Shown here: positions 26,870 to 36,893 of the stretch, piece after piece
Layout of the letters: every line of letters starts with the position of its first letter
Numbering within the stretch: the first letter of the stretch is position 1
Source of the DNA: Microbacterium sp. HD4P20
GTDB taxonomy: Bacteria > Actinomycetota > Actinomycetes > Actinomycetales > Microbacteriaceae
Direction: 5' to 3'
Assembly (NCBI RefSeq): GCF_019449275.2
Contig: NZ_JAHZQZ020000018.1
Span: 310,001 to 374,000, forward strand
DNA: 64,000 nt
Position numbers and translations under genes: made by a program
Notes under the pieces: generated by a model
Databases searched by the model: none
What the model was told of the DNA's origin: nothing
What the model saw: the letters and a program-made list of their open reading frames with translations, nothing else

Positions 26870-27538
26870 TCAGACCGGGCCGGCGATGCCGAGCATGACA
26901 TCGGGGACCGCGGTGCCTTCGGCGAGCCGGTACTTCGCGCCCACGATCGCGAGGCGCCCTTCGGCAACGGCGTCGCTGATCAGCTCGGACGAGTGCAGCA
27001 GCTCGGCGACGGTGTCGCGCAGGTGCTCGCGCCCGACCTCTTCGGCGTCGATGTCGTTCGTCGTAACCCCGTGGTCCTTGCCGGCCCGCTGCACGCGGCG
27101 CACCGCCGGGACGATCGGGGAGATCAGCCGCCAGATGTGAGGCGGCAGGGGAGCGGCATCCGGATCCGTGCTGTCGATCGCGGCGCGTACGGCGCCGCAC
27201 GCGTCGTGCCCGAGGACGACGATCAGCGGTACCTCCAGCACGGCCACGGCATATTCGAGGCTGCCGATGACGGAGTCGGAGATCACCTGCCCGGCGTTGC
27301 GCACGACGAACAGGTCGCCGAGCCCCTTGTCGAAGATGATCTCGGCCGCCAGGCGTGAGTCGGAGCAGCCGAACAACGCCGCGCGAGGACGCTGCCCGCC
27401 GGCCAGATCGTGGCGGCGGTCCACATCCTGGCGCGGATGGTGCGGCTCGCCGGCGACGAAGCGGGCATTGCCGCGCTGCATCTCACGCCAGGCCTTCGCG
27501 GGCGCGGACTCGGTTCCGGGGATCGAGGGTGAGGTCAT
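26870..27538 (-). CDS. Beta-class carbonic anhydrase
   Basis: 222 residues. It catalyses reversible CO2 hydration. Zinc ligands are the Cys and Asp in ALFGCSDSRLAAEIIFDKGL and the His and Cys in IVVLGHDACGAVRAAID. VVRNAGQVISDSVIGSLEYA is the standard connecting segment. The start overlaps the DUF4245 stop as ATGA. Bicarbonate supply and fumarase in one operon with a two-component system suggests coordinated central carbon control (inference). Confidence 0.95.
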   Translation of the reverse strand: MTSPSIPGTESAPAKAWREMQRGNARFVAGEPHHPRQDVDRRHDLAGGQRPRAALFGCSDSRLAAEIIFDKGLGDLFVVRNAGQVISDSVIGSLEYAVAVLEVPLIVVLGHDACGAVRAAIDSTDPDAAPLPPHIWRLISPIVPAVRRVQRAGKDHGVTTNDIDAEEVGREHLRDTVAELLHSSELISDAVAEGRLAIVGAKYRLAEGTAVPDVMLGIAGPV

Positions 27539-28182
27539 TCCGATTCCTCTCGCAACGCGGTGACCTCGTCGGCGACGGCGGCGGCCACGTCCTGAAGCGC
27601 GTCGTCGTCGGCCGTGCCGTAGATCAGGACGGTGTCAGCACCCGCCGGCGCCGCCAGGGCGACCGAGAGCTTGCCGTGGCGTGACGGCTCCAGCTCGTAG
27701 CGGTCCCACGTGACACCGCCGATCGTCACGGTGTCGACCGGCGCAGCACCGGCCAGCACGCGGGCGGGCCAGGCTTCATCGGCGTCGAAGCCCTGTGCCG
27801 CCCGCAGGAAACCGGGCTCGTCCTCGTTAGCGGGGGCGATCACGATGGTCCATGCGCGCGAAGAGCCTTCGTCTTCGACAGCGGCACTGTTCACGATCCA
27901 GTCGTCCGACAGCTCCGGCGCGATCAGGGAGCGGCCCTCGGCGGTCCCGACACGTTCGGCGACGGCGGCGACGTCGATCGGCTCGCGTGCGGGAGGCGTG
28001 CCACGCGGCACCGCGAAGACGACGACGGCGACCACGGCGAGGGTCACCAGGAGCGCTGCGACGAGGTTGCGGGTGTTCTGGCTCGACCGATACACCCGCG
28101 AGGACTCGGCCTTGCGGGCGGCGGTCTCGTCCGGGGTTTCCGGGCGGCCGAGCTCGGCGACGACGCGGGGATCGCGGGCCAT
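27535..28182 (-). CDS. DUF4245 membrane-anchored protein
   Basis: 215 residues. A cytoplasmic N-terminus, one membrane helix (NLVAALLVTLAVVAVVVFAV, about 39-58) and an extracytoplasmic domain with the DUF4245 pattern: RVGTAEGRSLIAPELSDDWI, ARVLAGAAPVDTVTIGGVTW and VALAAPAGADTVLIYGTADD. Function is unknown. In actinobacteria it is commonly found with xseB and fructose bisphosphatase or fumarase genes. It overlaps xseB by one base (TGATG) and the carbonic anhydrase by four. Confidence 0.9.
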   Translation of the reverse strand: MARDPRVVAELGRPETPDETAARKAESSRVYRSSQNTRNLVAALLVTLAVVAVVVFAVPRGTPPAREPIDVAAVAERVGTAEGRSLIAPELSDDWIVNSAAVEDEGSSRAWTIVIAPANEDEPGFLRAAQGFDADEAWPARVLAGAAPVDTVTIGGVTWDRYELEPSRHGKLSVALAAPAGADTVLIYGTADDDALQDVAAAVADEVTALREESE

Positions 28183-28433
28183 CAGGCCTCGCCACCTTCA
28201 TCGCGAGGCGTCGAGGCGCGTGCGGCTTCGAGTCGGCGCTTGGCGCCGAGCAGCCATTCCTCGCAACGCGCCGCGAGAGCCTCGCCGCGTTCCCACAGCG
28301 CCAGGGAATGCTCGAGCGTCGGCGATCCCTGCTCGAGTTCGGCGACCACGCGGACGAGTTCGTCGCGGGCCTGTTCGAACGAAAGCGAAGCGACGTCGGT
28401 GGGGGCGCCGCTGGTCTCGGTCATGACTTCCAT
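28182..28433 (-). CDS. xseB: Exodeoxyribonuclease VII small subunit
   Basis: 83 residues. [20 protein letters not shown], the segment [20 protein letters not shown] and [16 protein letters not shown] form the two-helix hairpin of XseB, which binds the large subunit to degrade single-stranded DNA. It begins one base after the xseA stop. The ATG at 28424 is an alternative start three codons in. Confidence 0.93.
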   Translation of the reverse strand: MEVMTETSGAPTDVASLSFEQARDELVRVVAELEQGSPTLEHSLALWERGEALAARCEEWLLGAKRRLEAARASTPRDEGGEA

Positions 28434-28434
28434 C

Positions 28435-29739
28435 CTACGTCGGCGCTCCGGCGGGTCCGTCTGCGGCGGCCTCTTCGATCGGGCCCTCGGAACGTGCTGC
28501 GAACGAACCGCGGCCGACGGTCACGAGGACGGGCGTGGATGCCGGAGCCTGCGCGGCATCGCGCACGATGACGCCGTCCGCCAGGTGTGCGATGGCGTAG
28601 CCGCGCGCCAGCGTCGACGCCGGAGACAGCGCGCGGAGCGTCGCGCGCAGCTCGGCGGTACGGCGCCCCTGGACGTCCAGCGCGCGGTCCACCCGCTCGC
28701 GGCCCCGGGCTGCGAGCAGCTCGATCTCGTGCGAGCGCGAGGTCAGCAGCGACTCCGGCGCGCGCAGCACCGGCCGGGAGCGCAGCTGCTCGAGCTGCGA
28801 GATGTCGTGCGTGAGCCGCTGCGTCAGGCGCGAAGTCAGGCGCGAACGCAGCTGCGCCACGATCGCGCGCTGCTCGGCGACATCCGGAACCACCCGCTTG
28901 GCCGCGTCGGTCGGCGTCGACGCGCGCACATCGGCGACGTCGTCCAGGAGCGGGTGGTCGTTCTCATGCCCGATCGCGCTGACCACCGGTGTGGTGGCCG
29001 CCGCGACCGCGCGCAGCAGCCGCTCGTCGCTGAAGCCCAGCAGGGTCTGCGGGTCGCCGCCGCCGCGGGCGATGACGATGACGTCCACCTCGGGTGCGGC
29101 GTCGAGGGCTTTGAGTGCGGCGATCGTCTCGGGCACGCACCGGTCGCCCTGCACAGCGGCGAACTTGGTGCGGAAGCGCACCTGCGGCCAGCGCAGCTCG
29201 GCGTTCCGGTGAACGTCCTTCTCGGCATCGGAGTTCTCGCCGGTGATGAGCCCGATCACGTGGGGCAGGAACGGGAGCGGCTTCTTGCGGGACGGGTCGA
29301 ACAGTCCCTCCGCCCGCAGCTGCACCCGCAGGCGCTCGAGGCGCTCGAGCTGATCGCCCAGCCCGACGTGGCGCATGGCGGAGACGCTGAAGCTGAAGTC
29401 GCCCGTCTTGCTGAAGTAGTCGGCCTTGACGCACGCGATGACGTGATCGCCGACCTTGAGATCGCCCGGCAGCCGGTCGCGCGTGGACGACCAGATCCGG
29501 AACGAGATCGTGGCGTCCGTGACGAGGTCCTTGAGGCGACCGAAGACGTTGCCGCCGCGCTGATTCCACGCCGTGATCTCGCCCTCGACCCACACCGAGC
29601 CCCAGTTCTGGATGAATCCGCGGATGGTGTCGTTCAGGCGCGCCACCGATGTCGGCGCGTCGGATGTGGAGTCGCGGGGCTTCACCGAGTCGGCTGGTGG
29701 CGGCTCGCCGGCGATCGCGGCGGGCTGGAAGGTCGTCAT
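28435..29739 (-). CDS. xseA: Exodeoxyribonuclease VII large subunit
   Basis: 434 residues. The N-terminal OB fold (about 40-140) contains [20 protein letters not shown] and [17 protein letters not shown]. The catalytic region has [40 protein letters not shown] and [20 protein letters not shown] with [12 protein letters not shown]. The helical C-terminus follows. ATG 29739 has a strong ribosome binding site (GAGAGGA). It is the first gene of the seven-gene leftward operon and is divergent from ispH. Confidence 0.95.
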   Translation of the reverse strand: MTTFQPAAIAGEPPPADSVKPRDSTSDAPTSVARLNDTIRGFIQNWGSVWVEGEITAWNQRGGNVFGRLKDLVTDATISFRIWSSTRDRLPGDLKVGDHVIACVKADYFSKTGDFSFSVSAMRHVGLGDQLERLERLRVQLRAEGLFDPSRKKPLPFLPHVIGLITGENSDAEKDVHRNAELRWPQVRFRTKFAAVQGDRCVPETIAALKALDAAPEVDVIVIARGGGDPQTLLGFSDERLLRAVAAATTPVVSAIGHENDHPLLDDVADVRASTPTDAAKRVVPDVAEQRAIVAQLRSRLTSRLTQRLTHDISQLEQLRSRPVLRAPESLLTSRSHEIELLAARGRERVDRALDVQGRRTAELRATLRALSPASTLARGYAIAHLADGVIVRDAAQAPASTPVLVTVGRGSFAARSEGPIEEAAADGPAGAPT

Positions 29740-29780
29740 GCGGTCCTCTCGCTCACAGGTCCCGTCCACGGGTGCGCCCG

Positions 29781-29786
29781 TAGACT
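29781..29786 (+). promoter_or_regulatory. -10 box of leaderless ispH
   Basis: TAGACT, six bases, then GTG 29793. Confidence 0.5.
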
Positions 29787-29792
29787 CGTGGG

Positions 29793-30869
29793 GTGAGCAC
29801 CGGCACCTTGGGTACGAGATCCGTGAGCATGCCCGTCCCGCGTATTCCGCGGCGGCGCGAACCGCTCCAGAATAACGCGGTCCCCGGACACAAGCGGGTG
29901 CTCCTGGCTTCGCCCCGTGGGTACTGCGCCGGCGTGGACCGCGCCGTCATCGCCGTCGAGAAGGCGCTCGAGCGCTTCGGTGCTCCGGTGTACGTGCGCA
30001 AGCAGATCGTGCACAACATCCATGTCGTGACCGAGCTCGAGAGCAAGGGCGCGATCTTCGTCGAAGAGGTCGACGAAGTGCCGGAGGGTGCGCACGTCGT
30101 GTTCAGCGCACACGGGGTCTCGCCCGCGGTCGTGAACGCGGCATCCGATCGGGGGCTCCTCGCCATCGACGCGACATGCCCGCTCGTGACCAAGGTGCAC
30201 CGCGAAGCCGTGCGGTTCGCGCGCGACGACTTCGAGATCCTGCTGATCGGCCACGAGGGCCACGAAGAGGTCGAGGGAACCGCCGGTGAGGCACCCGAGC
30301 ACGTCACGATCGTGAACTCGCCGGATGAGGCCGACACGATCGTGGTGCGCGACCCGTCGAAGGTCGTGTGGCTGTCGCAGACGACACTGTCGGTCGACGA
30401 GACGATGGAGACCGTACGGCGCCTGCGCGATCGGTTCCCGCAATTGCAGGATCCGCCCTCCGACGACATCTGCTACGCCACTCAGAACCGCCAGGTCGCG
30501 ATCAAGAAGGTCGCCAAGGATGCCGACCTGGTGATCGTCGTGGGTTCGGCGAACTCCTCCAACAGTGTGCGACTGGTCGAGGTCGCGCTCGAGTACGGGG
30601 CGAAGGCCGCGTACCGGGTCGACTACGCCGACGAGATCGAGCAGGCGTGGCTCGACGGGGTAGAGACGGTCGGCGTCACCAGCGGTGCGTCGGTGCCTGA
30701 CGTCTTGGTGCAGGAGGTGCTCCGAGACCTCTCGAACGCGGGGTTCCGCGACGTCGAAGAGGTGCGCACTGCCGAGGAGGACCTGCAGTTCTCGCTCCCC
30801 AAAGAGCTGCGGACGGATGCCGCGGGCAAGCGGGACGACCGCGCTCTGGGCGGGAGGGCCCGCGCGTGA
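29793..30869 (+). CDS. ispH: 4-hydroxy-3-methylbut-2-enyl diphosphate reductase
   Basis: 358 residues. The last enzyme of the MEP isoprenoid pathway, with a 4Fe-4S cluster held by Cys residues in [40 protein letters not shown] and [46 protein letters not shown] and [20 protein letters not shown] contribute the substrate site. The N-terminal 25 residues are variable. The presence of uppS in the same window fits the same pathway. The stop overlaps the DUF6264 gene by four bases. Confidence 0.96.
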   Translation: MSTGTLGTRSVSMPVPRIPRRREPLQNNAVPGHKRVLLASPRGYCAGVDRAVIAVEKALERFGAPVYVRKQIVHNIHVVTELESKGAIFVEEVDEVPEGAHVVFSAHGVSPAVVNAASDRGLLAIDATCPLVTKVHREAVRFARDDFEILLIGHEGHEEVEGTAGEAPEHVTIVNSPDEADTIVVRDPSKVVWLSQTTLSVDETMETVRRLRDRFPQLQDPPSDDICYATQNRQVAIKKVAKDADLVIVVGSANSSNSVRLVEVALEYGAKAAYRVDYADEIEQAWLDGVETVGVTSGASVPDVLVQEVLRDLSNAGFRDVEEVRTAEEDLQFSLPKELRTDAAGKRDDRALGGRARA

Positions 30870-31468
30870 CCGACGCCGTCGCCCCCGAGCCGGGTGCTCG
30901 ACCCAGACCTCAGTACGGTGAGTACGCCACCCCCGAGGAGCAGCGCGCGCGCATCCGCCAGCCCGACGTGACCGCCGCCCTCGAGACCGGGCGCCCCGTC
31001 GAAGTGCCGCCCGCGGTCGCCGCGCCCGTCGGCCCCGCCGCTACCGAGACTGCCGGCGCGGATGTTCCTCCCGCCGCTGACGCGGCGCTGACCCGGCGGC
31101 GAGCCGTCGACCGCATCGTGACGTTCGCCCTGCTCGCGTACGGGCTGGTGAACGTCATCTCGTCGTACCCGGCCTTCCTCGACTACTCGGCGTACGCCGA
31201 CACCATGTTCACGGTCCTCGGCGTCGAGGCCGAGCTGGCGGACCCTGCAGCCGGCCGGCCGTGGGGCATCGCCGCCGCACTGCTGCTGACGGTCGGCTGG
31301 ATCGCGACCGCCGCGATCTCTTGGTGGAACATGAGCCGCCGCCGGCTGTCGTGGTGGATCCCGCTGGTCGCGGGCGTCGTCTTCGTCTTCGTGGCGGGCA
31401 TGCTGATGGTCGTTCCGCTGATGAACGATCCCGCCGCGTGGGACGCCCTGGTCGGCAGTCTGGGCTGA
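30866..31468 (+). CDS. DUF6264-like multi-pass membrane protein
   Basis: 200 residues. A cytoplasmic N-terminus (about 80 residues; [17 protein letters not shown] is conserved in the family) is followed by three membrane segments: [40 protein letters not shown] and [20 protein letters not shown]. Function is unknown. The GTG start overlaps the ispH stop, so the two are co-translated. The family assignment rests on my recall of the N-terminal motif. Confidence 0.72.
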   Translation: MTDAVAPEPGARPRPQYGEYATPEEQRARIRQPDVTAALETGRPVEVPPAVAAPVGPAATETAGADVPPAADAALTRRRAVDRIVTFALLAYGLVNVISSYPAFLDYSAYADTMFTVLGVEAELADPAAGRPWGIAAALLLTVGWIATAAISWWNMSRRRLSWWIPLVAGVVFVFVAGMLMVVPLMNDPAAWDALVGSLG

Positions 31469-31515
31469 CGCGAGCAACCCTAGGTGCAAGCGGACTGGAG
31501 ACCACAGTGCGTGCA

Positions 31516-31521
31516 TAGGAT
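31516..31521 (+). promoter_or_regulatory. -10 box of leaderless MOSC gene
   Basis: TAGGAT, six bases, then ATG 31528. Confidence 0.5.
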
Positions 31522-31527
31522 GACGGG

Positions 31528-32076
31528 ATGGCTTGCCTGCTTGCGATCTGCGCCGTCAGCCGGCTTCACCCGGACGCCGGTCCGGTCGGCGTGACGGCGA
31601 TCGACAAGGCCGCGATCGACGGGGCGGTGCGGATCGGCACGTACGGCGCCTACGCGGACGTCCAGGCCGACAGGAAGCACCACGGCGGCCTCGACAAGGC
31701 GCTCTATGCCTATGCCGCCGAGGACGCGGCGTTCTGGGAAGAAGAGCTCGGCCGTGCCCTGCCCGCGGGTTTCTTCGGCGAGAATCTGCGTACCGAGGGC
31801 TTGGATGTCAACGCCGCACTGATCGGGGAGCGGTGGCGGATCGGGGATCGCGTCGAAGTCGAGGTCACGATGCCGCGCACGCCGTGCCAGACGTTCGCCC
31901 GCTGGGTCGGCGGGGAGGAGGAGCGTGGCTGGGTGAGGCGCTTCTCGGACGCCCGGCGGCTCGGTCCTTACCTCCGGGTGCGGAGCACGGGCCGCGTCCG
32001 CGCGGGCGACGGGATCGAGGTCGTTCATCGCCCAGCGGGAGCGCCCACCATCCTCGAGGTCTACCGAGGTCCGTGA
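31528..32076 (+). CDS. MOSC domain protein (YiiM-like)
   Basis: 182 residues. The MOSC beta barrel shows GPVGVTAIDKAAIDGAVRIG, ADVQADRKHHGGLDKALYAY, PAGFFGENLRTEGLDVNAAL, IGDRVEVEVTMPRTPCQTFA (conserved Cys) and the end AGAPTILEVYRG. MOSC domains bind molybdenum cofactor or sulfur for transfer or reduction reactions; relatives (YiiM) detoxify 6-N-hydroxylaminopurine. The substrate is not shown by the sequence. It converges on fbaA. Confidence 0.9.
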   Translation: MACLLAICAVSRLHPDAGPVGVTAIDKAAIDGAVRIGTYGAYADVQADRKHHGGLDKALYAYAAEDAAFWEEELGRALPAGFFGENLRTEGLDVNAALIGERWRIGDRVEVEVTMPRTPCQTFARWVGGEEERGWVRRFSDARRLGPYLRVRSTGRVRAGDGIEVVHRPAGAPTILEVYRGP

Positions 32077-32112
32077 CGGTTTGCGACGCCCGGGTCGAAG
32101 CGGCGGATGTCC

Positions 32113-32142
32113 CCGGCCCACGCCCGCGAGGGCTCGGGCCGG
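32113..32142. terminator. Bidirectional terminator between MOSC and fbaA
   Basis: CCGGCCC (32113-32119) pairs with GGGCCGG (32136-32142), with an inner CCC/GGG pairing around GCGA. It lies between two converging genes. Confidence 0.5.
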
Positions 32143-32161
32143 AGGCATCCGTATCGACTGA

Positions 32162-33193
<1,032 letters not shown>

Positions 33194-33236
33194 GGGTGCT
33201 CCCTAGTTCTGTTCTGTCGGGACGAGCTTCACGAGA

Positions 33237-33242
33237 AGCCTA
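33237..33242 (-). promoter_or_regulatory. -10 box of fbaA
   Basis: TAGGCT on the minus strand, 43 bases before ATG 33193. It implies a short leader that carries the GGGAG ribosome binding site. Confidence 0.4.
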
Positions 33243-33378
33243 GCGAAGGCCGGGTGGTTGGACCGGCGTCCCGATCCATGGACGGCTCCGGATGACGTGG
33301 TCCTGCCCCCGGCGAAAGAACAGCGATTCCTTCGTCGCGACAGGCATGAAAGCCGGGCGCCTCGCGCGGCATGCTGGC

Positions 33379-33384
33379 TAGGCT
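33379..33384 (+). promoter_or_regulatory. -10 box of leaderless glpX
   Basis: TAGGCT, seven bases, then ATG 33392. It argues against the upstream in-frame ATG at 33371, which precedes the promoter. Confidence 0.5.
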
Positions 33385-33391
33385 GACCGAC

Positions 33392-34381
33392 ATGGTGAGC
33401 CTGACCGCGGACATGAGTCCCCTTCAACCCGACCGCAACCTCGCACTCGAACTGGTGCGCGCCACGGAGGCCGCTTCGATTCGCGCTGTCCCGTTCATCG
33501 GGCGCGGCGACAAGGAAGCCGCCGACGGCGCGGCAGTCGACGCGATGCGCGCGTTCTTCACCACCGTCAACTTCGACGGCACCATCGTCATCGGGGAGGG
33601 TGAGAAGGACGAGGCCCCGATGCTCTTCAACGGGGAGCGCGTGGGCAACGGGCGGGGGCCGCGGGCGGATGTCGCGGTGGACCCGATCGACGGCACGTCG
33701 CTGACGGCAGCCGGTCGGAACAATGCACTGTCGGTCATCGCCGTGTCGGATCACGGCACGATGCTCGATGCCTCGAGCGTGTTCTACATGGACAAGCTCG
33801 TGACCGGTCCGGCCGGAGTGGGCGTCGTCGACATCCGACTGCCCATCGGCGAGAACATCCGGCTCCTGGCGAAGGCGCTCGGCAAGCCTGTCGACGAGAT
33901 CGTCGTGTCGGTGCTGCATCGCCCCCGTCACGAGAAGCTGATCGCCGAGATCCGTGAGGCGGGGGCCGGCACGCGCCTGATGAGTGACGGCGACGTCGCC
34001 GGCGGCATCAACGCCGCGCGCCACAACGCGCGCACCGACATGTGCGTCGGTGTCGGGGGCAGTCCCGAAGGGATTGTGACGGCGTGCGCCATCAAGGCGC
34101 TCGGTGGGCACATTCAAGGGCGCCTGTGGCCGCGCGACGACGACGAGAAGCAGAAGGGCATCGACGCCGGCCTGAAGCTCGACGGCACCGTTTACGAAGC
34201 GGACGAGCTCGTGCGGGGCAACAACACGATCTTCGTCGCGACCGGCGTCACCGACGGCCAGTTGGTCGCAGGAGTGCGTCGTGAGGGGGGATACGTCTAC
34301 ACCGAGAGCGTCGTGTTGCGTGGGGCATCCGGCACGCTGCGCCGCATCACGTCGGAGCATCTCGTGTCGAAGTGGCTCTGA
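33392..34381 (+). CDS. glpX: Class II fructose-1,6-bisphosphatase
   Basis: 329 residues. The gluconeogenic phosphatase used by actinobacteria. Metal and substrate motifs are TIVIGEGEKDEAPMLFNGE, ADVAVDPIDGTSLTAAGRNN, LMSDGDVAGGINAARHNART and CVGVGGSPEGIVTACAIKAL. KAAADGAAVDAMR-like sequence (GRGDKEAADGAAVDAMRAFF) marks the start of the domain. Length and motifs are complete. Confidence 0.97.
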   Translation: MVSLTADMSPLQPDRNLALELVRATEAASIRAVPFIGRGDKEAADGAAVDAMRAFFTTVNFDGTIVIGEGEKDEAPMLFNGERVGNGRGPRADVAVDPIDGTSLTAAGRNNALSVIAVSDHGTMLDASSVFYMDKLVTGPAGVGVVDIRLPIGENIRLLAKALGKPVDEIVVSVLHRPRHEKLIAEIREAGAGTRLMSDGDVAGGINAARHNARTDMCVGVGGSPEGIVTACAIKALGGHIQGRLWPRDDDEKQKGIDAGLKLDGTVYEADELVRGNNTIFVATGVTDGQLVAGVRREGGYVYTESVVLRGASGTLRRITSEHLVSKWL

Positions 34382-34565
34382 GCGGCGCGAGCTGAACCTC
34401 CTGGACAAGAGGTCATGTGAGGACCCTCATGTGATGGAGGAGACCGCTGTGACTGCTGGGGCTGATGTGATCCATTCGTGACGCTGTTGCGGAGGGATGT
34501 CTGGCAGAATCGAAGTCGTGTCCAGGGAGGCACGTCGTTGTTTCCCATTCCGCAGGGGGTTGTCG
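34382..34565. other. AT-richer intergenic segment with direct repeat
   Basis: About 59 percent GC by hand count over three lines, lower than the flanking genes. TCATGTGA occurs at 34414-34421 and 34428-34435. No conserved gene or clear promoter was seen; it could be a remnant of mobile DNA or a regulatory leader. Confidence 0.35.
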
Positions 34566-34790
34566 ATGTCCGCAACGGTGGGCAAGTCATCGCCGCAGAC
34601 CGGTGCTCACGCCGTCGTGCAGAACGCGGTCGTGAAGAACGCCGTCGATCCTGCTCGGCGCCCCGATGTCCTGCTGCGGGTTCGCCGCGAGGAGGGCCAC
34701 GAGCTCAGCGCGTGGTGGATGATCGGTGCCTTCGTGGGGTTCTCCGCAGCCGTGATCCTGTTGCTGAGCTTCGTTCCCGGCGGCGCCTGA
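34566..34790 (+). CDS. Small C-terminally anchored membrane protein, unknown
   Basis: 74 residues from ATG 34566, preceded by AGGGGG. A polar N-terminal half (including RRPDVLLRVRREEGHELSAW) leads into one membrane helix, WWMIGAFVGFSAAVILLLSF, and a short PGGA tail. An in-frame ATG at 34497 would add 23 residues from the AT-richer segment. Function is unknown. It converges with rmuC. Confidence 0.55.
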   Translation: MSATVGKSSPQTGAHAVVQNAVVKNAVDPARRPDVLLRVRREEGHELSAWWMIGAFVGFSAAVILLLSFVPGGA

Positions 34791-34800
34791 CGTCTCGGGA

Positions 34801-36126
34801 CTAGGCGTTCGGGTCGGCGATGCGAGCGCGCACCTCGCCGAGCTCCGCGATCGCGGCTGCCATGGGCTCACCCAGCGACTGATCGCGCGTCGGTTCTTCG
34901 AGCGTGTGATCGAGCATCTCGGGAGCCGTGAGCCGGCGCGGTGCCTTCTCGATCGGCGCCGGCTCGCTCACGGTGTCGAGCTTGGTCGCATCGATGCCGG
35001 GGAACTTTCGGGCGCTCACCAGCACCCGAGTCTCGAGGGAGCCGGCGAAGCGGTTGTAGCTGTCGACTGTCCGCTCGATCGCGCGCCGCAGGTCGTCGGC
35101 GTGGGAGGCAAGCGAGCCCAGCCGCTCGTAGAGCTGGTTGCCCAGCTCGAACAGCGTGCGGGCCTCCTGGGAGACATCCTGCTGGGTCCAGGTGTAGGCG
35201 ACTGTCTTCAGCACCGCCCACAGGTTCACCGGCGACGCGAGGGCGACGCGCTTGCCGAAGGCGTAGTCAAGCAGCGACGGGTCCTCTTCGAGCGCTGACG
35301 CCAGCAGGGATTCGCTGGGGAGGAAGCACACGACGAACTCGGGGCTCGACGACAGACCGGCCCAGTACGTCTTGCGCGCGAGGGCGTCCACGTGTGAGCG
35401 GACGGCTTTCACGTGCTTGCCGAGCAGGGCGCTGCGGCGGGCCGCCTCGGGTCCCTGGGCAGTGAAGGGGATCGCGCTGGCTTCGAGGTAGGCGTCCAGC
35501 GGCACCTTGGCGTCGACGGCGATCGCCTTGTCGCCGGGCAGGCGGATGACCATGTCGGGGCGCCCGGCCCCCGCGTCGGAGGTGATGGATGCCTGCAGGT
35601 CGAAGTCGACGTGGTGGGTCAGGCCCGCCGCTTCGACGACGCGACGCAGCTGTGTCTCTCCCCACACGCCTCTCGTCGCACCCGAGCGGAGTGCTCCGGC
35701 GAGAGACTCCGTCGTCGCACGCAGCGCTTCGTCGGACTCGTGGGCGCGACGCAACTGCTCTGCCAGCGTGCCGAACTGGGTGTGCCGGTCGCGTTCGAGT
35801 TCATCGACCTTGTGGTGCATCGCGGCGAGTGTCTCCTGCACGGGGGCCAGCGCGCGCAGCACGGACTGCTCGCGACGCTCCCGCTCCTCGCGCGAGGCCT
35901 GGTCGTGCCGCGCCTGCGACGCCAGCTCGCGGTACAGCAGGTGCTGGTGGTCGAGTTGGGCCTGCACGCCCTGGTGCGCAGCCTCGGATGCGGCCAACCG
36001 GGCACGCAGGTCTGCCGTCTCGCGGGCGGCCCGTGCGGCGCCTCGGGCGAGGCCCGCCGTCCAGCCGGCGAACGCGCCGAGCACCAGCGTCGCGATCGCG
36101 AGCATCGACATGAGGAGGGCGTCCAT
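34801..36126 (-). CDS. rmuC: DNA recombination protein RmuC
   Basis: 441 residues. An N-terminal membrane anchor (LLMSMLAIATLVLGAFAGWT) is followed by a coiled coil (about 30-125) and the RmuC nuclease-like core: TRGVWGETQLRRVVEAAGLT, GRPDMVIRLPGDKAIAVDAK (PD-(D/E)xK-type residues), VPLDAYLEA, FVVCFLPSESLLASALEEDP and LASPVNLWAVLKTVAYTWTQ. RmuC limits inversion of short repeats; its exact activity is unknown. Confidence 0.94.
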   Translation of the reverse strand: MDALLMSMLAIATLVLGAFAGWTAGLARGAARAARETADLRARLAASEAAHQGVQAQLDHQHLLYRELASQARHDQASREERERREQSVLRALAPVQETLAAMHHKVDELERDRHTQFGTLAEQLRRAHESDEALRATTESLAGALRSGATRGVWGETQLRRVVEAAGLTHHVDFDLQASITSDAGAGRPDMVIRLPGDKAIAVDAKVPLDAYLEASAIPFTAQGPEAARRSALLGKHVKAVRSHVDALARKTYWAGLSSSPEFVVCFLPSESLLASALEEDPSLLDYAFGKRVALASPVNLWAVLKTVAYTWTQQDVSQEARTLFELGNQLYERLGSLASHADDLRRAIERTVDSYNRFAGSLETRVLVSARKFPGIDATKLDTVSEPAPIEKAPRRLTAPEMLDHTLEEPTRDQSLGEPMAAAIAELGEVRARIADPNA

Positions 36127-36209
36127 AGTCCCAGGATGCCCGGGGCCGCCGACATCGCCGGGACGTCACGCCCGGCGACGGCGCCCGCGACGGGCCGCGG
36201 AAACCCCGA

Positions 36210-36806
36210 TCAGGCGAAGGAGACGGCCGGAGCCGCGGCGATGAGGATCTGCGAAACTCTCACACCGGCGGCATCGACGAGCGCGTCGACGTCGTCAGAG
36301 CCGAGCCGTCGCGCCGCGTCGATCATGACGTGTGCGCAGGCGAGGGCGTCCGCGGTGGCGTTGTGATGCGCGAAGTCGGGGAACCCCGCCTCGGCGGCGA
36401 CGAACGGCAGGCGATAGGAGTCCAGCTGGTACACCTTGCGCGCGACCTGCAGACTGCAGGCGTAGCGGTATGGAGGGCACTCGTCGCCGGTGGCGTCGCA
36501 CGCGCGCTTGATGACAGACATGTCGAAGCCGGCGTTGTGGGCGACCAGAACGTCATCGCCGGCGAACGCGGTGAGAGCGCCCAGCTGCTGGGTCCACGTC
36601 GGTGCATGGACGACGTCCTCGGCTCGGATTCCGTGGATACGGGTGTTCAGTTCGAAGAACACGTCGTGTCCCGCCGGCGGACGGATCAGCCACCCGGTCT
36701 TGTCGACAACTTCGCCGTCGCGCACGCGCACGAGCCCGACGGCACACGCTGAGGCGCTGCTGGAGTTCGCCGTCTCGAAGTCGATCGCGGTGAAATCCAG
36801 TGGCAC
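36210..36806 (-). CDS. DEDD 3'-5' exonuclease (DnaQ/epsilon-like)
   Basis: 198 residues. ExoI MPLDFTAIDFETANSSSASA supplies Asp and Glu, DVLVAHNAGFDMSVIKRACD is ExoII, and LPFVAAEAGFPDFAHHNATA with DALACAHV is ExoIII with the conserved His and Asp. Such stand-alone epsilon-like proteins act in repair or RNA/DNA trimming. GTG 36806 is preceded by GAGTCT at six bases, a weak leaderless-type box. Confidence 0.92.
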   Translation of the reverse strand: MPLDFTAIDFETANSSSASACAVGLVRVRDGEVVDKTGWLIRPPAGHDVFFELNTRIHGIRAEDVVHAPTWTQQLGALTAFAGDDVLVAHNAGFDMSVIKRACDATGDECPPYRYACSLQVARKVYQLDSYRLPFVAAEAGFPDFAHHNATADALACAHVMIDAARRLGSDDVDALVDAAGVRVSQILIAAAPAVSFA

Positions 36807-36881
36807 CCCATCAGACTCACCCGGCGTCAGGGATCGCCGTGTCAGGCGCGCCGTGCTCGGCGTGGCTCGGTGGCAGCGTCA

Positions 36882-36887
36882 TAGGCT
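36882..36887 (+). promoter_or_regulatory. -10 box of leaderless methyltransferase gene
   Basis: TAGGCT, six bases, then ATG 36894. Confidence 0.5.
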
Positions 36888-36893
36888 CGAGTC

